A stretch of 64,000 nt of DNA from Hippopus hippopus. Lineage: Eukaryota > Mollusca > Bivalvia > Cardiida > Cardiidae. How positions within the stretch are numbered: the stretch's first letter is position 1; every line of letters begins with the position of its first letter. The translations under genes were made by a program, and so were the position numbers. The stretch spans positions 15,164,255 through 15,228,254 of the forward strand of contig OX328109.1 in the NCBI GenBank assembly GCA_946811185.2, in the 5' to 3' direction. Of this stretch, positions 25,001 to 29,690 are shown one piece after another. The notes beneath the pieces are model-generated. The model was not told the origin of the DNA. It did not search any database and saw only the letters and a list, made by a program, of their open reading frames with translations.

Positions 25001-26924
25001 TGATCGTCATTTTTACAGCAGGAATATAACTTTGTCATCTCCAGTCCGATTGACTTGAAACTTGGTATATGTGTTTGTTGCAATAATACAGAGTGCAATG
25101 CGAAAGAACCATAACTCTACCTCGTGCTGTCTTTGAGGTATTTCCCTTTGTCATTTTTACAGCATTTTCTGCTTGTCCGGAGCATAACTTTGTCATTTCC
25201 AGTCCGATCGACTTGAAACTTGGCATGTGTGTTTGTTGCAATAATACGGAGTGCATTGCGAAAGAACCAGAACTCTACCTCGTGCTTTCTTTGAGTTATT
25301 TCCCTTTGATCGTCATTTTTACAGCATTTTCTGCTTGTCTGGAATATAACTTTGTCATCTCCAGTCCGATTGACTTGAAACTTGGTATTTGTGTTTGTTG
25401 AAATAATATGGAGTGCAGTGCGAAAGAACCATAACTCTATCTTGTGCTGTCTTGAATTATTTCCCTTTGATAGTCATTTTTTACAGCATTTCCTGCTTGT
25501 CCGGAGCATAACTTTGTAATTTCCAGTCCGATTGACTTGAAACTTGACATGTGTGTTTTTTGCAATAATACGGAGTGCAGTGCAAAAGAACCATAACTCT
25601 ATCTCATGCTGTCTTTGAGTTATTTCCATTTGATCGTCATTTTTATAGCATTTTCTGCTTGTCCAGAATATAACTTTGTCTTCTCAAGTCAGAGTGACTT
25701 GAAACTTGGTATGCATGTTTGTTGCAATATTACAGAGTACAGTGCGCAAGAACAATAACTCTACCTAGTGCAGATTTCGAGTAATTCCACTTTGATCTTC
25801 ATTTTTACAGTATTTCTTGCTTGTCTGGAACGGAACTTTGTCACCTCAAGTCAAATTGACTTGAGACTTGGTAAACATGTTTGTTGCATTACCTGCCCTT
25901 TACGATTATTATACCCCCTTGACAACTGGCAGTGGGACGGGCGTATCTTGCGACAATTTGCCGCTCTTGTTTGAAATTAGCACTGTGTGAAATCATATGT
26001 GACATCATTATTAGCTCAGCTGTTTGTGAAAAATTAACATTTTATAATATCTCTGTCATTACTGAAGATATTTACCTCAGACTTAGACAAATTGTTCACT
26101 CTCTAGAAAGGAACTTCTAGAACAAGGGCAGGCTGCTTTCAAAGTACTTTTGACATAGTTATACCCCTTTTTCAACTTAATTCATTTCACTGAAAATCAA
26201 GCAACTGCAGCCGAGCCTTGGCACCCCATGCAGTGCGCTTGATATACTTCTGTCAGAGAAGTGAATAGAGTTTTAATTATGGAAATTACCAGGTGTGCAT
26301 GTATGGTTTGCATCTTTTGACCTACAGTTCGCTAGATTTTGTAATGAGATAAAAACAATCTGATATATTTAGTTGGCTTTTTAGATCGAATATTAAACTT
26401 GTCAACAAAAATGTTTTTAAGCTCACCAAAGGATCGGAAAATAACATTTTACAAGACATGTTTAACCCTTTACTACAATTCCCAAGTTGTAACCTCTTAT
26501 AGGAAGAATCCTTTTGAAAAGATTGTGGGAAAAGGAGAAAATGCTGGTAACCAGCATTTTCTCCTTTTTTCCACAATCTTTTCTACTTTATCAAAGACGA
26601 AGTCCATCATTTATACCACATTCCAATTGTCATTTACAAATGCTTTTAGTTTGGACAAGTCTACATTTATGTCATGTGGTAAAGATTTAATAAAAGTTAT
26701 CTCAGATACCAACTTGTGTAATAAAAGTTATCTCAAATACTAACATTATGTAATAAAGTTTGTCTCAAATACCAACTTATATTGGATCCAATATACAGTA
26801 TAAATTTTTTTATTTACAGCTTCCAGACGAGGAAGAAATCCTGAGTTCCCCAGAACATTCTGAGCCAGGATCCGGTGGGTCAGGCGGAGAAGCATCAAGT
26901 GCAGCTGAATCTGGATCAGAATAG
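502..26924 (+). CDS. SSRP1: SSRP1, FACT complex HMG-box subunit (3' 13 exons, N-terminus outside window)
   Basis: Thirteen exons (502-637, 2956-3062, 5433-5558, 9975-10196, 10623-10695, 11946-12081, 13202-13287, 15215-15322, 15915-16115, 18403-18518, 21745-21883, 23271-23423, 26820-26924) join with AG/GT boundaries and compatible phases into one 568-residue reading frame ending in TAG. With SPT16, SSRP1 forms FACT, a nuclear histone chaperone that handles H2A-H2B and reorganises nucleosomes during transcription and replication. In order the fragment shows: the middle double-PH domain (residues about 1-220), an acidic Asp/Ser stretch (235-295), a basic Lys/Arg linker (300-345), one HMG box (about 348-425), a Lys-rich tail and a Ser/Glu-rich end. 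Hallmarks include HLGKTFDY-like [39 protein letters not shown] and HDAYLERMK. It starts where residue ~196 of vertebrate SSRP1 would be, so the N-terminal domain and promoter are off the left edge. The total would be about 760 residues, slightly longer than the ~709 of human. Confidence 0.96.
667..905 (+). mobile_element. SINE-3 insertion with 12-bp target duplication
   Basis: The direct repeat TCAGCCTTGAGA is at 667-678 and 894-905. Between them lies a tRNA-derived unit: a decayed head (ggttcagtggtaaagagt), the internal motif gagtgtcctatggcaagaca and an AATCGATCAATC tail. It sits about 30 bases after the exon a donor. Confidence 0.85.
940..1784. mobile_element. Possible hAT-like non-autonomous element containing a PAL-A core
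   Basis: It begins CAGGGGTCAAATTTAAC and ends GTTAAATTTGAACCTTG, inverted matches at 15 of 17 positions, flanked by TTACT on both sides. The PAL-A palindrome at 1088-1154 lies inside it. The interior 1380-1680 is otherwise unrecognised sequence with no long ORF. Confidence 0.5.
1088..1154 (-). repeat. PAL-A palindrome with altered but paired loop arms
   Basis: The outer arms match the family. The inner arms read GAGAAATTGCTCAT and ATGAGCAATTTCTC instead of the usual AAAATGCTGG and CCAGCATTTT, and still pair perfectly. Confidence 0.85.
1865..2955. repeat. PAL-A copies (1886-1952, 2370-2437) and PAL-B copy (2669-2931)
   Basis: Two minus-orientation PAL-A copies, both preceded by a decayed cctgaagaagaaggc-type left arm. 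The second is more diverged. A complete PAL-B follows, with the central palindrome tcagcctgcgctgactgcgc, and ends about 25 bases before the exon b acceptor. Confidence 0.8.
2956..3062 (+). CDS. SSRP1: SSRP1 exon b
   Basis: The acceptor is tttttattctag and the donor gtatgt. It reads [20 protein letters not shown] and then an acidic FNKDDDEK loop, matching the [17 protein letters not shown] block that is nearly invariant in the family. The loop sequence after it (VIPCGLG) differs from vertebrates, as expected for a variable PH-domain loop. It ends two bases into an Asp codon (phase 2). Confidence 0.95.
3150..3780 (-). repeat. Two degenerate PAL-A copies (3175-3240, 3494-3560)
   Basis: The first keeps both outer arms (gaaaacaatttggcaaaagg / cccaaaatgttttc), but the centre is rearranged. 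The second retains only the left arm clearly. Flanking arms with tgacaaccc and attttgtcttctgataaag identify the family. Confidence 0.6.
3842..4035 (-). mobile_element. SINE-3-like copy, minus strand
   Basis: Read on the minus strand it has gggacccgcatggcttatac, agagttcgatcccgaccc (B-box-like) and a caagacatttgagggc motif, the SINE-3 layout. No duplication was resolved. Confidence 0.55.
4040..4880. other. Intron sequence with no recognised element
   Basis: No family motif, tandem unit or credible exon was seen. An 84-codon minus-strand ORF (4461-4715) shows no recognisable domain and is treated as chance. Confidence 0.5.
4890..5110 (+). mobile_element. Decayed SINE-3-like copy
   Basis: It has gttggagtgtccttgagcaa, the SINE-3 signature, followed by gtgatgtgactgaaatcac and an A-rich run. 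Confidence 0.5.
5161..5412 (-). repeat. PAL-B with a loop-free central palindrome, abutting exon c
   Basis: It starts ccagccatgctctgtg and ends ttgccagagcatagc. The centre is a perfect palindrome with half site gttttgacctatgtcagcct joined directly to its complement. Exon c of SSRP1 starts about 20 bases downstream. Confidence 0.85.
5433..5558 (+). CDS. SSRP1: SSRP1 exon c
   Basis: It encodes [20 protein letters not shown] through [17 protein letters not shown], the end of the first PH-like module; the NRKITVPG motif is diagnostic. The acceptor is ttcttactgcag and the donor gtaggt. Its acceptor lies only about 20 bases from the end of a PAL-B transposon (5161-5412), so the branch point and part of the pyrimidine tract must lie inside or at the edge of the transposon. 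Confidence 0.93.
5704..6150 (+). mobile_element. SINE-1 inserted into SINE-2, 15-bp target duplication
   Basis: The SINE-2 head and body run from 5704 (cagtggtaagcgtatctgac, gaggcaaactttctttc-like). It is interrupted by a SINE-1 (5878-6135, with ggattgatgatagtcc and a CAAT-repeat tail). CCCTGCCACTTGACC is present at both 5863-5877 and 6136-6150. Confidence 0.88.
6243..9193. mobile_element. Outer hAT-like non-autonomous element (2.95 kb)
   Basis: Ends TAGTGGTGGGC at 6243 and GCCCAACACTA at 9193. The flanks CCAAACAG (6235-6242) and CCGAACAG (9194-9201) are an 8-bp target duplication with one mismatch. Subterminal segments with gataatcgattgaga occur at both ends in opposite orientation. It has no transposase-like ORF. 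It carries a second element inside. Confidence 0.75.
7337..9107. mobile_element. Inner hAT-like element (1.77 kb) nested in the outer one
   Basis: Inverted ends CAGGGGTGCGGAAATC and GATTTCCACACCCCTG, flanked by AATTGTA on both sides. Subterminal GTCCGCGGACAAG-type motifs (cggacaagtggc, ctacttgtccatggacaag) occur near both ends. The interior has short ORFs at 8014-8255 without recognisable domains. Confidence 0.75.
9202..9615 (-). repeat. PAL-A split by a SINE-3 (9274-9481)
   Basis: The PAL-A left part (caaccctgaggaagaagcc) and right part (ataatgttctgtacccttt) are separated by a SINE-3 with TCTCCTCTTCCC duplicated at 9262-9273 and 9482-9493. The left terminus of the same PAL-A appears to lie before 6243, beyond the hAT nest. 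Confidence 0.85.
9715..9950 (-). repeat. PAL-A copy just upstream of exon d
   Basis: Core at 9772-9839, a nearly perfect palindrome, with full flanks from cctttgccacacaatctcg to ggtaaagagttaa. TTAA-like bases lie at both ends. Confidence 0.9.
9975..10196 (+). CDS. SSRP1: SSRP1 exon d (second PH module)
   Basis: The largest exon in the window, acceptor tgatttcag and donor gtaagt. It encodes [20 protein letters not shown], then [32 protein letters not shown] and TYTFSSIE-like VYTFSSIEK. This is the core of the second PH-like (Rtt106-type) module that contacts histones in the family. The end is split two bases into a Lys codon. Confidence 0.96.
10623..10695 (+). CDS. SSRP1: SSRP1 exon e
   Basis: A short exon (73 bases) between tttcttttacag and gtacgt. 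It encodes [20 protein letters not shown] followed by GGKK, the C-terminal helix of the second PH module. It ends in phase 0. Confidence 0.93.
10805..11565 (+). repeat. Three plus-orientation PAL-A copies in a row
   Basis: Cores at 10899-10965, about 11120-11180 and 11424-11489. Each is preceded by an acaaaattttagac-type left arm and gcatttgcagac-type motif. The first is intact; the other two are increasingly diverged. Confidence 0.85.
11690..11880. repeat. Foldback element related to the hairpin at 60507-60683
   Basis: It shares ttctaaattttttaagtga, atggtttagccaatcagaac and aagaatggttgga with the 60.5-kb hairpin, but its arms are too diverged to pair throughout. It ends about 65 bases before exon f. 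Confidence 0.6.
11946..12081 (+). CDS. SSRP1: SSRP1 exon f (start of acidic region)
   Basis: It opens [17 protein letters not shown], passes through the conserved [13 protein letters not shown] motif and ends in a run of Asp and Ser ([14 protein letters not shown]). The acidic run corresponds to the FACT acidic region, which in the family binds histones and is phosphorylated by CK2; several S-D/E-x-D/E sites are visible. Donor gtacaa; ends in phase 1. Confidence 0.94.
12085..12600. other. AT-rich intron sequence, partial self-complementary segment
   Basis: The sequence gtggaaatttttgcgaca through acatgga-like repeats (12200-12300) recurs in inverted form at 27210-27390 (gtatacttgtggtaaaaatatgcg). 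It is a minor dispersed repeat. No exon was seen. Confidence 0.45.
12652..12920. repeat. SINE-2 head fragment fused to a minus-orientation PAL-A
   Basis: gtgacctggtggttgctagt and gaggcaaactttcttt (SINE-2 head, 12652-12717) are followed at once by ccacacaatcccaag (PAL-A left arm). Core at 12765-12831. Confidence 0.75.
12940..13160 (+). repeat. PAL-A copy with a duplicated 24-base left arm
   Basis: The segment ttttagagttgaccaaa occurs twice in tandem (12958-13000) before a diverged core (13055-13122). The element lies directly upstream of exon g. Confidence 0.7.
13202..13287 (+). CDS. SSRP1: SSRP1 exon g (acidic region)
   Basis: It encodes [20 protein letters not shown] and a Thr/Ser/Glu tail. 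The DVAEEYDSN block matches the vertebrate DVAEEFDSN. Acceptor gttattttctag, donor gtatgt, phases 1 and 0. A PAL-A copy begins about 25 bases after the donor. Confidence 0.93.
13310..13520 (+). repeat. PAL-A copy just after exon g
   Basis: Core about 13399-13465 with centre ctagttactag instead of ctggttaccag, still symmetric. The right arm ends gtgtggtaaggggtc. Confidence 0.8.
13605..13850. repeat. Two-copy tandem duplication (~108-bp unit) built from a SINE tail
   Basis: Both copies contain gtcaatcaaagg/gtcagtcaaagg, ggctacttgtagccatat-like sequence and aacattatttcaattacatt acggcagccagt. The last part is the minus strand of a SINE-1/2 3' end. Confidence 0.75.
13935..14105. repeat. Long foldback hairpin
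   Basis: The arm gaaataatcttctttctatc at 13935 is complementary to gatagaaagaagattatttc ending at 14105. Pairing continues through tggtttat..ataaacca and gaggcacaatgaataa / ttattcattgcgcctc, leaving a loop of about 20 bases near 14020. Confidence 0.85.
14205..14265. repeat. Three-copy ~21-bp tandem repeat with TGACGTCA-like sites
   Basis: tatacagaatgacgtcactc occurs twice nearly intact and a third time as tatagaatgacac. The first unit contains TGACGTCA, a CRE-type palindrome. No functional claim is made. Confidence 0.7.
14380..15135. repeat. PAL-A (14385-14612) followed by two PAL-B copies (14612-14850, 14893-15134)
   Basis: The plus PAL-A has core 14492-14558. Two PAL-B elements follow with only a short gap between them. 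The first has the central arms ccatgtcagcctgtgtgg and gtgcaggctgacatgtg. The second lacks half of its centre. Exon h begins 80 bases later. Confidence 0.85.
15215..15322 (+). CDS. SSRP1: SSRP1 exon h (basic linker)
   Basis: It encodes a short acidic start ([14 protein letters not shown]) followed by alternating Glu/Lys/Arg, likely a charged helix or nuclear-localisation linker before the HMG box. Acceptor gatttcag, donor gtaagt, phase 0 at both ends. Low sequence complexity makes homology weaker here; the assignment rests on splice signals, phase and position. Confidence 0.88.
15720..15845. repeat. Small MITE-like repeat (~125 bp), single copy
   Basis: The ends aaggtctacggccccataac and gttaggggccgaagaccct are imperfect inverted repeats. 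The interior holds ggccaatctcggcagc and gtcttttaatatgagag. A tandem pair of the same element is at 36372-36600. It ends about 70 bases before the HMG exon. Confidence 0.75.
15915..16115 (+). CDS. SSRP1: SSRP1 exon i (HMG box, helices 1-2)
   Basis: After a poly-Lys run ([15 protein letters not shown]) it reads [26 protein letters not shown] and [16 protein letters not shown]. This is the PKRP-SAYxLW start and first two helices of an HMG box, a DNA-bending module. Acceptor tgtatgtcag; the donor gtttga is weak but in phase 0. Confidence 0.96.
16180..16385. repeat. Dispersed family D copy
   Basis: Motifs: tcaatactgaagatatttac, ttcaaactcgcattagttg, gggaaacccatacaacaag, gacagagttatgcccctttt. It recurs at 21420-21690, 25980-26255, 27425-27700 and, on the minus strand, 51540-51800. 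It ends in a T-rich run. Confidence 0.75.
16440..17290 (+). repeat. Two plus PAL-A copies (cores 16541-16607 and 17183-17249)
   Basis: The first is near-consensus and ends ggataaagggttaa. The second carries paired changes: gaaaatattgt with acaatattttc, and gctag with ctagt. Between them, 16680-17150 is unrecognised AT-rich intron. Confidence 0.85.
17365..18015. mobile_element. Possible DNA-transposon remnant with paired ACTCGTCC motifs
   Basis: Near the left end: gggtccaaagaatccactcg and ggatgaggacgagtga. Near the right end: tcttgtcggacgagtgag and gaaatttttggacattg. The terminal match (TCCAAA-GAATCC vs TCCAAAAATTTCC) is weak and no duplication was resolved. Confidence 0.35.
18086..18363. repeat. 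PAL-B copy upstream of exon j
   Basis: Complete, from ccatactctggcaaaattgg to cagagcatgactta. The right arm carries a C-run followed by a T-run (ccccccctccccc, then T13). It ends about 40 bases before exon j. Confidence 0.85.
18403..18518 (+). CDS. SSRP1: SSRP1 exon j (HMG box helix 3 and Lys-rich tail)
   Basis: It encodes [20 protein letters not shown] then [18 protein letters not shown], completing HMG-box helix 3. The reading frame would hit TGA three codons past the likely donor gtgagg, so the donor is fixed at 18519 and the exon ends two bases into a codon. Acceptor atttatttatag. Confidence 0.92.
18545..18945. repeat. Head-to-head PAL-A pair (cores 18648-18714 plus, 18793-18860 minus)
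   Basis: The plus copy ends ggtaaagggttaa and the minus copy starts at once with tcctttaccaaatgatcc, so the two share the terminal TTAA region. The second core has a T-rich right arm with insertions. Confidence 0.82.
18965..19405 (-). repeat. PAL-A interrupted by a PAL-C insertion
   Basis: The minus PAL-A core is 19024-19090. A PAL-C occupies 19098-19312, starting ttaacctttaggctgct and ending gcgggataagggttttaa. The PAL-A right arm then resumes (catctgcatatgcttttaat, tagacaaatcaag) to 19403. TTAA-containing bases lie at both PAL-C edges. Confidence 0.85.
19434..19693. repeat. PAL-B copy
   Basis: From gtggcactctgagaaaaggg to taaatagagcgtagctc. Central arms actcatgtcaacctgcgcc and gtgcaggctgacatgggtc. 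Confidence 0.82.
19915..20385. repeat. Two-unit tandem repeat (~146 bp) in a C/G-capped element
   Basis: The unit runs from gtagctgtttyaycTAGGACC to ggtcaaggtcatggatg and occurs at about 20027 and 20173. The element is capped by gttaagggggtgtattctg on the left and ggtgggggggggtacttgtc on the right. It ends with agctttgcgacagttctagt, like the 24.1-26.0-kb element. Confidence 0.7.
20625..20850 (-). repeat. PAL-A copy
   Basis: Core 20675-20742 (gaaaacattctgggaaaagg). Right arm cttgtccagacaaatttcat. Degenerate PAL-A right-arm sequence recurs at 20930-21060. Confidence 0.82.
21132..21379. repeat. PAL-B copy with degenerated centre
   Basis: From aagccatgctttgtgaaaag to gcctggagagtggttc. The central palindrome is decayed (caggtcagcctccacaatcc). 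Confidence 0.75.
21420..21690. repeat. Dispersed family D copy
   Basis: Matches the 16.2-kb copy through cttattactgaagacattta, ggaaactcatacaacaaggg and gcccctttttgacctacag. It ends in a T16-17 run, 60 bases before exon k. Confidence 0.75.
21745..21883 (+). CDS. SSRP1: SSRP1 exon k (post-HMG basic/Ser region)
   Basis: It encodes [20 protein letters not shown] and [20 protein letters not shown]. The [10 protein letters not shown] motif parallels vertebrate FKSKEFVSSDESSSGE. Acceptor gtttttttag, donor gtaaat, phases 2 and 0. A PAL-C element starts about 28 bases after the donor. Confidence 0.92.
21911..22165. repeat. PAL-C copy
   Basis: Starts ttaacctttaggctgctaaa and ends agcagggtaaggtttaa. 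Perfect core around 21960-22015 (gtagatcaagatcagactgc, then its complement). An A-run of more than 30 bases follows a CCCCCGCCC stretch. Confidence 0.88.
22165..22345 (+). repeat. PAL-A copy with decayed right arm
   Basis: Left arm aactctgtaccaagtgacac, core about 22280-22340. The centre is ctggttaccag followed by tttttactcc. Confidence 0.7.
22500..23200 (+). repeat. Six-unit tandem array (~97-bp period) grown from a PAL-A left half
   Basis: The motif tgcagttgacaaa recurs at 22541, 22638, 22735, 22831, 22928 and 23025. Each unit runs through ttttcttccaaagggttgaa and gaaaatgctggttaccagc. Only the last unit continues into the complete right palindrome arm (about 23110-23150), then into gattgtgtgttaaaggttta. 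Confidence 0.92.
23271..23423 (+). CDS. SSRP1: SSRP1 exon l (Lys/Glu-rich)
   Basis: It encodes a mixed-charge segment ([18 protein letters not shown], then [16 protein letters not shown] and [16 protein letters not shown]). Acceptor tatccgacag, donor gtgagt, phase 0 at both ends. It is preceded by the six-unit tandem array and followed about 60 bases on by a SINE-2 copy. Confidence 0.9.
23485..23676 (-). mobile_element. SINE-2 copy, minus strand
   Basis: Minus-strand reading gives cagtggttagcgtatcaact, ggttgtgggttcgatactcg (B box) and gaggcaaactttctttctgg. It lies about 60 bases after exon l. Confidence 0.85.
24095..25975. repeat. Large satellite-carrying element with two internal tandem arrays
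   Basis: The cap tatacgcccgtcgaagacgg (24099) is repeated at about 24621. Array 1 has three units of ~156 bp (agcatatctccaaaactatg at about 24190, 24345, 24502). Array 2 has eight units of ~150-164 bp (taactttgtcatctccagtc-type, from 24717 to about 25840). The right cap is agtgggacgggcgtatcttg then gacaatttgccgctcttg. No coding potential beyond chance. Confidence 0.85.
25980..26255. repeat. Dispersed family D copy
   Basis: gtcattactgaagatattta, ctcagacttagacaaattg, gaacaagggcaggctgc. It follows directly on the satellite-carrying element. Confidence 0.7.
26460..26700 (-). repeat. PAL-A with a paired outer-arm change
   Basis: Core 26516-26583 reads gaaaagattgtggg on the left and ccacaatcttttc on the right; the consensus is gaaaacattg / caatgttttc. 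Both arms changed in a complementary way. Confidence 0.88.
26685..26795. repeat. Three-copy ~35-bp tandem repeat before the terminal exon
   Basis: taataaaagttatctcagat, taataaaagttatctcaaat and taataaagtttgtctcaaat, each followed by accaact-like sequence. It lies 25-130 bases before the last acceptor. Confidence 0.75.
26820..26924 (+). CDS. SSRP1: SSRP1 terminal exon
   Basis: It encodes [20 protein letters not shown] and a Ser/Ala/Glu end finishing ESGSE with stop TAG. It corresponds to vertebrate ELASTPPSSEDSASGSDE. Acceptor tttatttacag. No AATAAA occurs soon after the stop; the first one seen is at 28015-28020, so the 3' UTR end is unresolved and the UTR probably contains transposon sequence. 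Confidence 0.93.
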   Translation, partial: LPDEEEILSSPEHSEPGSGGSGGEASSAAESGSE

Positions 26925-26989
26925 GAGAGTTAAAGATCAACACAGTGCTTAAGCCTTACCATGGAACCACATGTTTAGAGCAGTCAAGG

Positions 26990-27710
26990 AGAAGGGTTTT
27001 GTAAACATTTTGTAAACATTTTTCCACAATGTTTTGTACCCTTTCAGGGATGAATTCGGTCATTTGAGACAAATATAGTTTGGCCTGTATGAATGCTCTC
27101 AATTTTGACTTGTCTGATATTTTCTTGTTTGGTAAGAAGTGAAACAGTGAGACAAAGATTTTACTGTATACGTAGATATAAACATGTCTTGAAAAATTCA
27201 CAAATTACCAAATAGGAACATTTTACATATGGAAATCTTTGCGATTTGAAGAATGCTTGCGGTTTGAAGACACTTGTTATTGTTGGTATACTTGTGGTAA
27301 AAATATGCGAACAGAAAAGTTTGCAAATTTTTCAAATTTGCAAAGTTGCCAATTTCCACAATGCAAAAATTTCCACTTATACAGTAGTACTGCACATTTT
27401 TAGCTTGGCTGTTTTTCAAAGAAAACGTTGCGGTATTGTCATAGCTCTGGCATCATGGTCCTCTGTGTCATTGGGCAAAAACTTTGACATTCTGTAATAT
27501 CTCTGTTATTACTGAAGATATTTACTTCAAACTCGGAGAAGCTGTTAACTATCTAAAGGGAAACTTATACAACAAGGGCAGGTGACTAGCATAGTACTTT
27601 TGACACAGTTTGCCCCTTTTTTGACTTAAGGATTTTCATTAAAAAACAGACACTTGCAGCTGAGCGCTGGCAACTGCATGCGGTGCTCTTGTTTTTTTTT
27701 TGTTGTTGTT
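26990..27710. repeat. PAL-A fragment, inverted short repeat and family D copy
   Basis: The PAL-A right arm is at about 27005-27145. At 27205-27390 is the inverted counterpart of the 12.2-kb AT-rich segment. Family D (atctctgttattactgaaga, gggaaacttatacaacaagg) covers 27425-27700 and ends in T-runs. Confidence 0.65.
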
Positions 27711-28014
27711 GTTTTTTTTTACCTACGATACAATCGGAGTAAAAAGGAACATTCTGAGATCAAACTGTTTACAACACAAAAATGTTATTGATAAAACAGA
27801 AAAAGAGGGACATATATTTGGTTCAGTGTAAGATAAGGATATAATTTCTTTGACTGAATGCCAAAATTGATATTATCATGAGTGGCTTGGCCATTTGTGG
27901 AAATATTAAATTTTGATATTCATGAATCAAATCTTTTTCAAATACTTTGACCCTGCACTTAAACAAACAATTTTCCTTTTCCTCACATGCCAGAAACCCA
28001 CAAAAATAAAAATC

Positions 28015-28225
28015 TTAACTCTTTACCACAGGAGGAAAATCTATACTTGTCCAAATTGAAAGCATGTGCAGATGATGGAATTTGTCTTTGATCGGGTAGA
28101 AAACATTGTGGGAAAAGGAGAAAATGCTGGTTATCAGCATTTTCTCCTTTTTCCACAATGTTTTCAAAAGGCTTCTTCCTCAGGGTTGTTTAAACTTTGG
28201 ACTGCGTGGCAAATGCCTAATATGC
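28015..28225 (+). repeat. PAL-A copy
   Basis: Core 28099-28165, near-perfect except tggttatcag in the centre. It starts aactctttaccacagg and ends gcgtggcaaatgcctaa. An AATAAA at 28015-28020 lies at its left edge. Confidence 0.85.
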
Positions 28226-28509
28226 TACTTGATGTATTTCATGTTTGAAAACCTCACTTTCATGACGTGATCATTAATATTTGTAATCAAGCATCAAAAC
28301 AACCAAAATACACTACTGCCCAAATCAAACTGGTTGTAGTGCTACAAAGATCTTTCCAAATCATACAATGGACAAACATTTGGTGAATAAAAGTTACCTT
28401 GAAATACTGTGGGGCCAAAGGGATAAATGTCAGTTTACAAAAGATTGTTCCTTTTTCCACTATGTTTTGAAAATATGTTTCCCGCAAGGAGATGAAGAGT
28501 TGTGCTACA

Positions 28510-28715
28510 GTTTGTTAATCTTTTACCTCGCAACAAAATTTTGGCTTGTACAAACAGAAAGCATCTGCAGATGACAAATTAAATGTTGTTTCATTTGTGG
28601 AAGTTGTCTTTGATAAGGTAGAAAACATCGTGGGAAAAGGAGAAAATGCTGGTTACCAGCATTTTCTCCTTTTCCCACAATGTTTTCAAAATATTGGTAA
28701 AATGGGTAAAAGAGA
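28510..28715 (+). repeat. PAL-A copy with near-perfect core
   Basis: Core 28621-28687. Left arm gttaatcttttacctcgcaa. The right arm breaks off after ttttcaaaat. A partial PAL-A precedes it at about 28430-28475. Confidence 0.85.
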
Positions 28716-29003
28716 CAGGACAGAACATTTACATTTCTGTAACATACATGTACATAAACTGATGGAAGGAGATGATCCAGGATGAAGAGAACAATTTGTT
28801 TATATTTGTGTAACAAGTTCTTTCGGTTGGAAATTTATAGAGGCATTTTTTTTTTGTTGTTTTGTCTCAGTTTTGTGCGAAATAAATACATGTACTACTT
28901 TGAACGTAATGCTTTGGGTTTGTTGTTGTTGTTGTTTTATATGCTGATTGAACTGGATATGTGTTTGTGTTTCAAATTCGAGCTAACTTGGCATACAAAA
29001 GCC

Positions 29004-29252
29004 CGGCCGAGTAGCTCAGTGGTAAGTTTATCTGACTCGTTACCTGGTTGTTGTGGGTTTGATGCCCAGTTGAGGCAAACTTTCTCTATGGCGATTTTTC
29101 ACCCTCACCTCTGATGCATGTGAGGAAGGTAGTCAGTGGCTTGAAAAAAAAGGTTGTGTGAGTACTTGTGTGAGAAAGCCAGGAAACACATGGGTAGGTG
29201 CACTGATCACCGTGATATGACCTGTTAAAACGGCGGTTAACCCCAAAACAAA
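29004..29252 (+). mobile_element. SINE-2 copy with recognisable tRNA head
   Basis: gccgagtagctcagtggtaa (A box), gggtttgatgcccagttgag (B-box region), ctcacctctgatgcatgtga, gtgagaaagccaggaaacac. Ends aaccccaaaacaaatc. Confidence 0.85.
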
Positions 29253-29309
29253 TCGGAGAATACAGAAACAACTAAGAAAATCTGATAGATGATAGATTTT
29301 ATGATAAAA

Positions 29310-29500
29310 TTTATTCATTCTCACTGCTGTAAATTGTTTTCTATACCATAAATATAATCATGTGAATGCAGCAGTTGCTTAGAAAGAATGCTGTGCATTA
29401 GACTGGTAGAAACCCCAGGAAAGCATTGATAGATGCACTGGCCACTACAACAGATCAGAAATAACTTTGGAAATGTTAGTAAAAGCAAACAAAACCATAG
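29310..29500 (+). mobile_element. Decayed SINE-1 3' part
   Basis: ctggtagaaaccccaggaaa, gcattgatagatgcactggc and agaaataactttgg follow the SINE-1 order but with many changes. The head is absent. Confidence 0.55.
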
Positions 29501-29572
29501 GAAATCCATTTTTGGACTGATTTCCCTGTTCGAACTTAAGAGCTTTGTATTGCTCCATTGCACTTTAACTCA

Positions 29573-29690
29573 TTCACTACATATGTCGCCTTTGATAGCT
29601 TTTTCGGACGCGTAGATCAAGATCAGACTGCACAAAACGTGCAGTCTGATCTTGGATCTACGCCATGAGCTACCAGATGACCCCCCAAAA
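29573..29690. repeat. PAL-C core copy
   Basis: cgtagatcaagatcagactg .. acgtgcagtctgatcttgga, with short flanks (actcattcactacatatgtc). Confidence 0.75.

Noticed and set aside
24646..25256. 150-codon minus-strand ORF with internal repeats
   Set aside because: It is the translation of the ~160-bp satellite; no start context, domain or conservation argument.
28015..28020. SSRP1 poly(A) signal AATAAA
   Set aside because: It is 1.1 kb after the stop and at the edge of a PAL-A copy; it cannot be distinguished from chance in AT-rich sequence.
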